A stretch of 64,000 nt of DNA, taken from positions 68,892,920 to 68,956,919 of the forward strand of contig NC_133653.1 of assembly GCF_009905375.1 (NCBI RefSeq), written 5' to 3'. Below are positions 10,196 to 20,647 of the stretch, piece by piece; the stretch's first letter is position 1, and each line of letters starts with the position of its first letter. Under the pieces are notes generated by a model that searched no databases, was not told where the DNA came from, and saw nothing but the letters and a program-made list of their open reading frames with translations. Source of the DNA: Apium graveolens (taxonomy: Eukaryota; Streptophyta; Magnoliopsida; Apiales; Apiaceae). The position numbers and the translations under genes are program-made.

Positions 10196-11210
10196 TGTTA
10201 GGAATATATGTGCATTAGTTTGATGATATGTTTAACAAAACACTTAAGTAGAAATTCAGTGTCTGTAGCCTCAACGGATAAGACCACTTTGGCTATCCGT
10301 TGATGGTGTAGCTTTACTTAGAAATAAGTCTAGTGTTGTAGCATATTTCAGTCTCTGTATTTAAGATGTAATTCTTAGAAGTTGAGAGAAACTATGAGTC
10401 ATGTTGACTACTAGAAGATATGCAGATAGGAAGGCCAATTGTAAATATTTCATGCCTTGTAATTTTGTATAAATGAAGTGGTATCAACGGATGACTTAAA
10501 GACCTTCAACGGATGAGAAGCTAAGCTTCAACGGATGTCTCTAAAGCTTCAACGGATAACATCCTTCAACGGATGAGTGCATCAACGGATGAAAGCTTCA
10601 ACGGATGTTCTGTTGATTAACCGTTGATAAGTGGTAGTTGTACCTACAAACAGAGGCACGTGGGTGAACAGAGATAACTGAAATGTGGCAGCCTAATTTC
10701 AGGAACATCAGAAAAAGCAGTCGTTCTACTCTAGTATAAAGAGACATTAAGTCAACAAAGTACTGGAGTGAACTGGAGAAGAAACAAGTGGAGATCTTAC
10801 TTTATTATTTTATAATATCCTTGTCTTCACTTGTAAACTTGGTAATATATAAACCAAGTAGTAGCTAGTAATTAGATAAGAATTTTTCCAGAGCTGTTTA
10901 GAAAAATCTTGAGAGAAAAATTATCTAGTTTGTACTAGGATGTAGCTGTGATCAAATTCTTAGATCACAGAATTTCTGAAATACCATCTCTGGTGGAACA
11001 ACAAATCCACCAAATTTTTTTTTAAAGGTTTATTGTGTTCTTTACATTTGTGTTTGAATATATATCTGTCTGTATCAGCTTAAAGCAATTCACACACTTG
11101 TTCATCTTGAACACACAGTCTTTATAAACTGCTCAAAACTTGAAAAAGTTTTGAGATTTACATTCAACCCCCCTTCTGTAAATCTCATTGTTAGTTCTCT
11201 AGAAATAACA
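10196..11210 (+). repeat. 3' LTR of Copia-B
   Basis: Begins TGTTAGGAATATATG right after the PPT and ends CTAGAAATAACA, giving matching TGTTA/TAACA termini and a length of 1,015 bp. U3 holds nine copies of the 9-mer (10271-10606) and a TATA box, TATAAA, at 10735-10740. The TTCAACCCCCCTTCT block at 11163-11177 is typical of plant copia U5 ends. The 5' LTR is outside the window, so age and TSD cannot be read. Confidence 0.9.
10484..10606 (+). promoter_or_regulatory. TCAACGGAT array in Copia-B U3
   Basis: Seven same-strand copies start at 10484, 10506, 10528, 10549, 10566, 10582 and 10598 (steps of 22, 22, 21, 17, 16, 16). They end ~130 bp upstream of TATAAA at 10735. An opposed pair lies further up (10271, 10295). 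The reverse complement contains CCGTTG, which fits the plant MYB type-I consensus CNGTTR; the forward strand contains AACGG, the core of the MSA element bound by MYB3R proteins. Known parallels are the U3 repeats of tobacco Tto1 (bound by NtMYB2) and Tnt1. MYB binding here is inferred. Confidence 0.75.
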
Positions 11211-12371
11211 CTAACTCATAATATTAACTCTCATATTCCTACGCAAAATTTAAATCCATGAGTAGTATTAACACATAGCCATGATTTAATCTCAATTTAT
11301 ATTTATTGGGTCTAATTTAGGATATCTCTTCCAAGTATCACCTACATTACTAAATCAATCTCAAAGTTAATTACTCTTTGAGAAGCATTACACACAAATC
11401 AATATTATCAATCATACTGAACATAAAATAGATAATCAAAAAACATATTTATATAAAAACTCAAGAATCCATTAAAGCCCTAGTAACAGTTAGTTCAAAA
11501 TCTTAAAGAAAAATACGATAGAGAAGAAGATGAAAGAAAGATAAAACTCTTTGAGATCAATCATCAATCTCCAAGGTGTATTCTTCCAGATTCTCCCGTT
11601 GTTTTTCTTCCCCCGTGTTCTTTCTTTGTCTAAACTATTATACATGTCTAATGTCTCTAACTCTTATATCTAACATGTCTAACCTATAGATATATTATAA
11701 TACAAGTGAATTTAATGTCAAAATAGGAAAAAAAATCATAAATAGAATAAAATTCTAATAGGAAATTCGTGGGTTGACTTCATGGACTGATTTTGGGTCC
11801 TTCCGAGCAGATACAAATACAAGACCCAAGATAGAGTTGTAGGATTTGTCTCAAGCTTTCTAACGACTGCTCCTGGGCCTAAAACAAACTTGTAGAACTC
11901 CCGGTACATTCCAAATAGCAAAGATTATAAAACATGTCCAAAAATACGAATTTTCATTGAATTGACTCCAAAAGATTCAATTTGACCTCCAATCTATTAT
12001 TTTCTTCAGTACTACAATAAAACATTAAAATACATCAAATAAAATACATGTGTCATACAAAGTAACTTAAAATATAGGAATAAACTAATGATAATTATCT
12101 ACTTATCAATCACTCTCTAAATAGTCTCATACTAATGTAGTTAACTAGTTGTTTATATAATAGAATACCGCCCCCACCACCCCCAAATGATATTGGACAA
12201 TTACCAACAATAAAGGTAAGCATAGTAGAAAGAAGTAAAAACTAGGGGTTGAGTTGGTCACTTTAGTCAAAGAACGGAGATCTAGTTAGTATATTCTAAT
12301 ATTCAATGTGGATGACAAAGAGTGGCCTACATTATTTTATTTCAAGTTAAAGTAGGCTAAATCCTTGTTAT
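11211..12371. other. AT-rich spacer without recognisable gene
   Basis: No ORF with family resemblance on either strand, only short chance frames. Probably decayed transposon or intergenic DNA. It contains a poly-C-like CCGCCCCCACCACCCCC near 12168. Confidence 0.5.
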
Positions 12372-12710
12372 TTATAGAATCATTATCTTCATTCGCTTCC
12401 AGCTACCTTGCCAATTATTGTTGTTGATGTTTTTATTAGTGTATTTATTATATCCCAAACACTCTTTCCAGTTTTTGTCATTTATGAAGTTATGAACTTT
12501 TCTACCCATACTCATCCAGGTTTTAAACACTTCTCTTTCTTTTTCAAGAACTTCCTCTAGCATGGCATATTTAATATGCATCTGAGCTTCATGTGTGTGG
12601 CCTTTTTTCATGCTTTTTCAGTTTCATGCATACATACAAGCTCAGCTTCTAAGTGATCATTTATTTCCTTAAGTTTCTTATTCTCGGCAATTAGACTATC
12701 ATTTTCAATT
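12372..12710 (-). pseudogene. gag: Inverted copia gag fragment
   Basis: The minus-strand frame shows a helical AENKKLKEINDHLEAEL segment, one in-frame stop, then MLEEVLEKEREVFKTWMSMGRKVHNF and NDKNWKECLGY. The LEKEREVFKTW...W.E.LGY pattern is the spacer region of Sirevirus-like copia gag-pol, which normally precedes protease. It is oriented opposite to the RNase H scrap that follows. An 18-bp sequence, TGTTGATGTTTTTATTAG, occurs at 12422-12439 and again at 12710-12727, at the edge of the inverted piece, suggesting microhomology-mediated rearrangement. Confidence 0.7.
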
Positions 12711-12760
12711 GTTGATGTTTTTATTAGAGTAATTCAGGAAGCTGTTAGTTTCTTGAAAGA

Positions 12761-13147
12761 AGATTGGTTTCTTGATTTAGTAAGAAGCAATATTCAGTTT
12801 CTACTTCTACTGCTGAAGCTGAATATATTGCCGCTAGAAGCTGCTGTTCTTAAATTTTTTGGATGAGAAACCAACTCCGAGACTATGGACTTGATTCGAA
12901 GAATATTCCTATCTACTGTGACAACACAAGTGCCATAGCAATCTCAAACAATCATGTTCAGCATTCGAGGACCAAACATATTGATATAAGGTATCACTTC
13001 ATACAAGAGCATATAATGAATGGTATTGTAGAACTTCATTATGTTCTCACAACAGATCAAATTGCAGACATTTTTACGAAGCCACTTGATGAAGTTACCT
13101 TCAATAAGTTGGTTAGTGAACTTGGCATGTTCAATTTGTCCAATTAA
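12761..13147 (+). pseudogene. pol: Copia-C pol, RNase H C-terminal remnant
   Basis: The frame from 12761 gives the conserved end of copia RNase [21 protein letters not shown], then [34 protein letters not shown] and [10 protein letters not shown], ending LGMFNLSN at a TAA. It parallels the end of Copia-B pol but differs at many residues, so it is another family. Two in-frame stops (12773-12775 and one before WMRN) and the missing upstream pol make it a relic. It joins onto the 3' region, PPT and LTR of Copia-C. Confidence 0.88.
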
Positions 13148-15783
13148 TTGGAAATTAACAAATGTAATTTGATGCGGGTAAACCTTACTACCCCTGTGAT
13201 GATGCTTTGAGGGGAAAGTAAGTTTATATATATATTTTATTATATATATCCATGTTTGTAAACTTATTTAGAAGCTAACTGATTACCATGCGTTACATGC
13301 TATATGCTAGTGGTAAGTAAGTTAGAGCTTTTGAAGCAATATATATGTTGTTTGAATGTTTTCATGGTATATGCTTTTCTCTGATGCAAACACTCATGAT
13401 ATTGATAATTATTTTAGCACACTCGCACATCTCAATCTTATTTGCACTCTGATATAAGATCCTGTAATCTAATTTGTGATCACGTCTTAACTCTGATTGA
13501 TAGGTTAAGATCCTGTGCAACTAGCTTGAGTACTCTGATTAGATTTTGTGTGATTAAATCATGTTTTTTGAGTAAATTATGTATGATTTTTGAGCTTCAG
13601 ACCCTAGGTAACTCTGACAACAGATTCCTTGATCACTCTGATTCTCTCTTTATGCTAGAATAACAATGTTTATCTTGTGCTAGAATAAATATGTAGCATG
13701 ACTAATGATAGTTGTGACTCAATTATGTCAGGAGTAGTTTTTAATTTGTTTAGTCTGGTTATGACTAATCAATTGGTACAGACTTGTTGAATGTACTGTT
13801 GGCATAATTGATTAATTTTATGACTTATGTGCTGATCCTATGTGTAACTCTGATAATCTTTTAATGCTTATACTCTGTTCTGGATATTAGATCTTGACAT
13901 ATACTCTGATTACCTTATGCAAGTCTTATAAGCTTAAAACAATGTTCACTCCCTTTCCTCTATAGTATTTATCTGTATTGGACTAACTTGAGTTGTTTTG
14001 AGCTAATGAGATTTGATTGAGTAGCATTGTCAAAAGAATCAAGAAGCATGATCATATGAGACATCCTTCATGAATCCATATGGTGGTAAGTAACGGTAAA
14101 ACTCTCTGGTTCTGAGATCACTCTGTTTTTTATCACTAAATTCTCTGATATTGTACGTCGGATGTTTGTGATCTTCAACACCCTCAGTGGTTTAGGAATT
14201 GACTATGAGCCTATCAAACCTCATAGGTTCTAACCCAAGTCATTAGAACCAAACACTTCTCAAACAACATCCTTACCTGGCTCTAAAATATTCACCATTT
14301 GATACCATATTTTTGCTCTGACACATCAAAAGTAACCATTGGTGTCGGACAAAATTAATAGTTGGTATCAATACCTCTTGGTATTGGAGTTATGATGAGA
14401 ATGAGGGAGATAATGCCAAGAAACACAACATAAGGAAGGAAAGGTCAACCCCACAGCTCTGTCTCTTACAAAGTAGTGGAGTATCTATAACCTGAGACAT
14501 CTATAAGCTCATTTGTATTCTCTCAAAAGAATTTGGAGTTGAAAAGGCATATAAACAATTACTAGGTGCATTCTCCCAACAGAATGTTATCTATTGAAAT
14601 TCGTCTGTCATCCAGGACCTCTGAATGAGAGTCACTACCCCTTGATTAAAATATTTCCAATGCACATGTGAGATTCACATACAAGGAAGGTATTGACGCA
14701 GCAATTGTTGTAAACCATATCAAGGTCAATAATACTGGTTGAAATCCGGGATCAATTTTATGCTTATTATCTCTGATATTAAATGAGAACTTATGATCTT
14801 GGATTGGTTACTTTGATAAGTCTTCATATACTTCAGAAGAAATCTTTAATCCCTAATGGCATATCATTGATAATTGATTATCCTCGCAGAATTCAAATCT
14901 GGAAATGATTTTGACTTTGTCAAAATAGAAATTATAAATGAGGACTCAGATATCATCTGACGAGTTTATGAGGTATACTTCTTCATGGAAGTTGAGGGAT
15001 ATAAGAAATTCTGCCACTCAAAAGAATCCTAATTTCCCCTCTCAGAAGGAACATTTCTGAATCTCTTGACTGAGAGTTTCCATCCTTGAAGGTGGAATGT
15101 AACTTTTCTATGAAAAGGATTTTCGTGCAGGTACACTTAGATGTTGGGAGCTTTGAGTGAGTGACACACTGTGAGACTGAGTGACAAACTCTTGAGTGTT
15201 GAGTGGAGTGAAACATAATGTGAGATCACTAAATAGAAATCACACACTTGCACTGTGAGGAAATGGTTACAATATATAATCCCTTCACTTGGTTGTTTGA
15301 TCCTAAGATCCCACTCTGATACATATTGAAGGATTACTCAACTAAGGGGGAGAGATTATATAGAAATTATAGAGATTATCAAAATTCAATAGTTTTTCTG
15401 GAACTAAGAAGAGGAGTTTCCAACTTTATTGTACTAAGGAGGGGATTCTTCATCTTAGGGGGAGAGTTTATTGGGTTTCGATTTTCTGAGTTCCAAAATG
15501 TTTTGTATGTGCTATATGGTAAGATCTGAAGATTATTGAAGACAGTATTTGGAAGACGTATCTATCTACAACTTTACATAAGGGAGAGAAAAATATGTTC
15601 TCTGCTCAAGCTGAATGTGTATAGAAGATGCGATAGATATAAGATATCATTATTTCCAAGTCCAGAGATGAAAATTGAAAGATGATTGAAGATTTTTGGT
15701 TATGGTTAGTTGAGTTATCCTCCAAAATATGGCTTCTCCATTATTATTTGACCGTCAGGTGTAACAGTCAAATAGGGGGAGAT
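13148..15783 (+). other. Copia-C 3' non-coding region with repeated ACTCTGAT and polypurine tracts
   Basis: This 2.6 kb between RNase H and the LTR has no long ORF, though in Sirevirus-like elements an extra ORF may sit here. ACTCTGAT occurs exactly at 13446, 13490, 13532, 13635, 13847, 13903 and 15313, with many one-mismatch copies. Polypurine stretches occur at 15344-15357 (AAGGGGGAGAGATT), 15435-15446 and 15457-15467, besides the terminal one at 15771-15783 (AATAGGGGGAGAT). Multiple PPT-like tracts before the 3' LTR are a known Sirevirus trait. Confidence 0.65.
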
Positions 15784-17672
15784 TGTTGAGCAAGATTGAA
15801 GTTGTATGCATAACTCAACAATACTGGTTTGGATAACTCAACATAGAACAAAGGACTTTAAAATAATCTACATTCCACTAGAATCAGTACAGATTATTTA
15901 TTGGGCATATACATGATGGTTTTGGTAGCTACAGTGAAGAAGACGTCAACACTGATCCGTATGAAGTTCATTAACATGTTCAGGAATTGGAAGAATAAGG
16001 TTGGAGTCATTCGAAGCAGTTATCAGAATCAGTGTGAAGACCTGAATGTTTCTTAGTGAAGTTGTTTATATATGATAGTGGACTTGACAATAATTTGAGA
16101 AGATATAGTACGAAGGCCTGAGAGCGGAACTAGTCACCTGTGAACCAGACCATTTCACTAGGTGTTAGTGATTCGTGAAAGGAAACTGAGTATTATCATT
16201 ACAAAGATTGTTAAGTGAGGATTCGTATCTAGGAATACATGTTTTATGATTCAGAAGAAGACTCAAGAGAGAAGAATTGAAGACAAGACAACTTTGGGAA
16301 TGCAGTGATCTACATAAACTGTCAAGGTGATCACTACCTTGTAGTAGGAGTCACCCTGATCAGTATATTGAATATCAGAAGCAACATCCTGGAAATATAG
16401 TTCAATCTATTAGTACATGAACTGATCTTGACTTGGTACGAGCCTTAGGGAATAAATAGGAGCAAAAATGAATTCACAAGTGCACCTTGTGCTAATCTGG
16501 TCTCCAGTTAGTAGTTATTGAGTATTGTGTAAATTATTTATATGGTAAATTGATTCCCTAGCTACACTAAAGAAGTTGGTCGCATGTTAGAAACTAAGAA
16601 GAGTGAGAAAACTCACCCATGTGCAAATATGGCCCCACAGAATCAATGTTTAAACTTATACAGGGGATGAAGGTCGCAAGTTACACCTTCAAGTTGCACA
16701 GGTCATAAGTAACTCTTCCCTCTTGGCTATGTAGTCGCAAGTTAGTGTAGGTTCTAAGGCAAAGTCCCTCTCTATGCTATCTAGTCGCCAGTTAGCTTGC
16801 ATTAGGGGTGTTGGTCGCGACTTAGCTCTTCCTAGGAAGAAAAGTCACAACTTAAAACCTCCAAGGAGAAGGCCAAGTCGCAAGTAACATATCTACATAT
16901 CTGGAGTCACAAATTAGAAGCATACTAGTGATCTATGGTCGCAACTCAAGGATTCCAAGAGAAATTCATTCGTAATTCAGAAAAATCACTAAGGCAATGC
17001 TCTACATTCTCCCTAGTCGCCAGTAAGCTCCTCCAAGACTCATGGTCGTAAATAAACCATCCTTTAACTTTCCTAGTCGCAAGTCAAGTCCCAGGGATAC
17101 AAAGTGGTACATTTTCAAGTTGTACAAATTCAAATATATAGACATAAATCAGCCACGTATCCTTACTTCTCTCACATCAACCTATCAGCTATATAACTAA
17201 AATGTAGAAGCAGATTGAACATATACTTTTCAGCACATTTAAAGCGAAGCTCTGTAAAATTTATTTCTCAGAGAATTGTTCGATTTTAATTATTGAAATT
17301 AAGGAGAGAAGTGTTGTCCAATCTGATTCACGCCTCATTAAAGTCTTACATCTTGTTACACTCATTATTTGTAGCCTCTTCGTTGTATTGATTATCATTT
17401 AATAAAGAAGCTATAGATTTTTAGAGTGATAAAAAGAACCTTAGATTGATAGCCATTGTATTTGGTTCTTTTTATAATTGTTGCTTCGAATCTTTGTATT
17501 TGGAGTTGTAAGCAAAACCTCCGGGTATTTATACTTTGAATAAAAGCATATTTACCCAGGATCATCTGTGATTGTTTATTTCATTTTTAATTTTGATATT
17601 CCGCTGCATTAAATTGATCAAAACAAAGAACATACATTCACCCCCATCTGTATGTACCTTTTGGACCTAACA
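15784..17672 (+). repeat. 3' LTR of Copia-C
   Basis: Starts TGTTGAGCAAG immediately after the PPT and ends TTGGACCTAACA; length 1,889 bp. Its last part holds TTCACCCCCATCTGTATG, the usual pyrimidine block of these LTR ends. A repeat array fills 16579-17086 and a TATA-like TATATAA lies at 17190-17196 (alternative TATATA at 17134). The 5' LTR was not found in the window. Confidence 0.85.
16579..17086 (+). repeat. GTCGCAAGTTA array with ~30-bp period in Copia-C U3
   Basis: Thirteen exact or near copies of GTCGCAAGTTA start at 16579, 16673, 16702, 16734, 16784, 16814, 16844, 16877, 16906, 16938, 17016, 17045 and 17076. From 16673 most steps are 29-33 bp; one of the longer gaps contains a degraded copy (~16968). 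Sequence between cores is hardly conserved. The array ends ~105 bp before the TATATAA. Confidence 0.85.
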
Positions 17673-18472
17673 ATATATATACACTTTATCCGAGTTGAGT
17701 CGAGTTATCGATTTCGAGCCGAGGCTGAGTCCCAGCTAAATGAGCCGAGTCCGAGTCGAATAGACAAAAAACTCGGCTCATCCTGTTTACTCATCCAACC
17801 TCATTTTCATGTTCAAGATCGGTTCGTTCAAGAAAACGAGGCGAGTCGAGTTCACTTAAACGTGTCGATCCGGAATTTTTTTCACGAACTGCTCTGTTCA
17901 TTTGCAACCCTACATATGAGACTTACCTACCCGGAGTCGAACATCAAACAAAAGTATATGCAAAAACAAGTATACTAAAATATTTAAAGAGAAAAATGCT
18001 CCTAACACATACTTATGGGAATGACATGAGTACATAACGTATTTTAATGATATAATTAATATTTTTTTGATCAAGTTATGTAATTATAGATATACCCCTG
18101 GTACATTAACATTAAAAAACATTTGTACTCACATAACTCGTACTTAGGAGTATCAAATTCATAAAAAATAGCTAAAAATTTTAAAAACAACCCACACTTT
18201 TAACAAGTAGTTCGAGATTCATTTGTTACTAAACTTTTTCATGGACGCGTACACTTGCATAGACCCTAAGTTCATTAGCTATGAGCCATAATTTTTACTT
18301 TGTAATAAAGTGAAATTAGTAGATTTACTTCATAGAAATTTTAGAAAATTTTAGATATTTACTGTCTAATCTTCTATGTACCCATTTGGGAAATCTTAAA
18401 ATATGTAACTTATAAAAAATAATAATTGACTTTATAAGTGATAAGTAAATAAATACTTGTAAGTTATATAAG
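17673..18472. other. Intergenic spacer with GAGTCGAG-rich segment
   Basis: No gene. At 17691-17860 there are many overlapping GAGTCGAG/GAGCCGAG/CTCGGCTC words on both strands, as in some short plant repeats, but I could not define ends. The remainder is AT-rich. Confidence 0.4.
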
Positions 18473-18967
18473 TGTTTGGATAATTTTACTTAGGGTTTGT
18501 CTAGTGTGCCCCCATGTGCATATGTTAAGAAAGTGTGATTGATGAATTGTAAAAATTTTATTGGTAGGGATTTTTGTCCATGAAGGGGGTCCATCATTAT
18601 TAATAATCTCCCACCAATATTTTGTGGACACCTCATCAAGCACTAACTCTTAGCATGTGCTCATGGGCACACACTAGAAAAATCCTTTTATTTATAAGTC
18701 AAATTTTTTTTAATTAAATAAATAATTTTTAAATACAGTTATCGTAATTCATGAGTTTTAAATTAAAAATTTATTTACAAACTTATATTTTAAAATAAAA
18801 GTTAGTAAAATGTGAAAAAACCAAAATAAGTTGAGAAGAAGTACATTGTTACTAATATTCAACTTATCAGCTTATTAGTTATTTATTCAACTTATAAGTT
18901 GGTTGACGTTGATAAACATTTACGAGCTTATAAGTCAATAAGTCGCTTATATGCGGTTCGCTAAACA
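18473..18967. mobile_element. Outer MITE-like element (hAT-like?), split by another MITE
   Basis: Left end TGTTTGGATAATTTTACTT, right end GCGGTTCGCTAAACA. Both sides carry repeated ACTTATAAGT words in inverted arrangement, a common build of plant MITEs. Ends and superfamily are uncertain because the inverted repeats are imperfect; no TSD was confirmed. Confidence 0.4.
18493..18686. mobile_element. Inner MITE, 194 bp, with long terminal inverted repeats
   Basis: Left end AGGGTTTGTCTAGTGTGCCC; the reverse complement of the right end begins AGGATTTTTCTAGTGTGTGC. Similarity continues inward for about 38 bp (CATGTGCATATGTTAAG against CATGAGCACATGCTAAG). Flanks TTTACTT and TTTATTT may be a 7-bp TSD with one change. 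No coding capacity, so it would depend on an unlinked transposase. Confidence 0.7.
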
Positions 18968-19715
18968 GATATAAGTTTTTTTTAAAAAAAATATCAGCTA
19001 TACATACTTGATTATCTATTCATTAGCTAAGAATATTAACTTTTGCCTTATTAAAAACTAAATGTACAAATTAATACATACATTTATTTATTATATATTG
19101 AATACATATGTATTAAAATTCATATTATATATTTAATATCTTTAATTTATGTAATATTAAATGTCAAAATATGTAATACGAACTTTATGTAATATTTAGT
19201 GTCAATATGTATAAATTACTATTATACTCATGATAGTTTTATCGAATGTATATTTTATTTTCACTAGTATTTAATTAAATATTAACAAAATTATTTTTAC
19301 ATATAAAATTTTCATACATATATATATATGTATATTCCAAAATAGTAATAAAATATTGTTTTTGAATATAGTTACTCATGATAACCAATACTACTGGAGT
19401 ACATGTTATTACAGATTCAACAAAATTATAGATAATCATTATTTAGCTAACTATCTTAACTTTTATGGTTGGGGATGTCTGTTGTGTAAGACATGCCTAT
19501 ACATAACAAGACTAAGTCACCTTGACAACCCTACGGATAAGTTGTATGACAGTCCTATTGTATTATGTATTTGTATTTTTTGAGTTTGTAAAAATGCTAA
19601 GTAGATTAGATTGGAGGATTTTTCTATGAACATCCATCATGCTAAGGAATAAACTCTAGAAAAAGATCCATCTTGATCATGCCTCAATGAGAAGTGTAGA
19701 AGCTTGGAGTAATAA
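18968..19715. other. AT-rich spacer
   Basis: No gene or repeat with definable ends; short TA-rich runs (ATATATATATATG near 19319). Confidence 0.5.
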
Positions 19716-20599
19716 TGTTGTTTTAGGAAAAATGTTCTAAGTCAGATATCGACAAGTTACAGATCAAAAAAATATAGATATATATGCCGAGAAGTAAAAA
19801 ATGGCTTATAGAGAAGTCCCAAGAGATATCGACAAGTCAATGTGCATATAGAGAACTGGAGATATCGATAAGTCAAAGTCTACTTATAGAGAGCTTAAGA
19901 TTTTGACAAGTCAAAAGTCTACTTGTAGAAAACTGGAGACCTCAACAAGTCATAACACTTATCGGAAAGTAGAGATATTGATAAATTATTTTACTTCTCG
20001 ATATGTAACATCTCTACAGAATAAAAGAGATCTCGACAAACAACTTCGGAATTAAAAATACGGTTAACTTGAAGATCCAAGATTATCAGTCAACAAATAA
20101 TTCTATCATTGGATTAGAAAGCCTACAAATGCAGCTAGAAGAATGTAATATCAAGTGACAAGATGAACTGGGCAAAGGAGGACCACATACCTAGTAGATA
20201 CTACACAAATATGATATACTAGAAATAGAAACATATATATGAGCTTTAGAAAATGTGTTAATCTATTTTAGCATAAGTTCTGTAAACTGTGCATGTTGAT
20301 CTATAAAATATGTCACAGGTCATTAGTTTAGTTGTAACAAACAGATCTATAAAATATTACGTTCTCTCAAGAGAAGTAGGTGAGTTCTTATCTTCAAGAA
20401 CATAAATTTGTATCACAAACAAATTTGATTTAATACAAATTAAGTGAGTTTTTGATAAAATACTTGTGTGTTTACATTTAGTCTTTTATCACTGTAAATT
20501 AATCTACTTGTTAAGTTCCAAGAGCCACAAACACTCATAATAAATCAAATAAAACAAGAAAACACATTCATCCCCATGTGTTGCACTTCATACCTAACA
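19716..20599 (+). repeat. 5' LTR of Copia-D
   Basis: The right end is firm: CATACCTAACA directly before a perfect PBS. The left end is placed at TGTTGTTTTAGG (19716); TGTTTTAGG at 19719 is equally possible, for a length of ~0.88 kb. It contains the GATATCGACAAGTCAA array (19745-20040), TATA-like TATAAAA at 20302, and a CATTCATCCCCATGTG block near its end. Confidence 0.7.
19745..20040 (+). repeat. GATATCGACAAGTCAA array with ~38-bp period in Copia-D U3
   Basis: Near copies start at 19745, 19825, 19861, 19899, 19938, 19974 and 20029. Steps are 80 (two units with a degraded middle copy near 19785), 36, 38, 39, 36 and 55. Between cores a second weak word, TCTACTTATAGAGA-like, also recurs, so this is a diverged tandem repeat. 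It lies ~260 bp upstream of the first TATA-like box. Confidence 0.8.
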
Positions 20600-20601
20600 A
20601 G

Positions 20602-20613
20602 TGGTATCAGAGC
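20602..20613 (+). other. Primer-binding site of Copia-D
   Basis: TGGTATCAGAGC, exact complement of the initiator tRNA-Met 3' end, 2 bases after the LTR. Confidence 0.93.
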
Positions 20614-20647
20614 AAAATCTGAATGTAAACAAGTAGAACTTGGAAGT

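Larger units (their letters stand above)
1803..11210 (+). mobile_element. Copia-B, Sirevirus-like copia element (5' part cut off)
   Basis: The order on the plus strand is pol (integrase, RT, RNase H), a non-coding stretch, a long extra ORF, a polypurine tract and a 3' LTR. A long ORF between pol and the 3' LTR marks the Sirevirus (SIRE/Maximus) lineage of Ty1/copia. The 5' LTR, gag and protease are not seen; they should lie left of Copia-A, which interrupts the element. Damage seen: degenerate pol start before 1842, TGA at 3615, an altered RT active site at 4014-4016, and TAA at 8991. Copies of the 9-mer TCAACGGAT recur throughout. Confidence 0.85.

Noticed and set aside
11211..12371. Possible host gene between Copia-B and Copia-C
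   Set aside because: No frame over 80 codons with protein-like composition, and no recognisable exon pattern.
16579..17086. CRISPR-like array
   Set aside because: The ~30-bp period is suggestive, but repeats are only ~11 bp and degenerate, spacers are not unique units, no cas genes exist, and the DNA is a plant LTR.
17652..17978. A 108-codon plus-strand frame
   Set aside because: Starts inside the end of the Copia-C LTR and runs through a GAGTCGAG-rich repeat; no family likeness.
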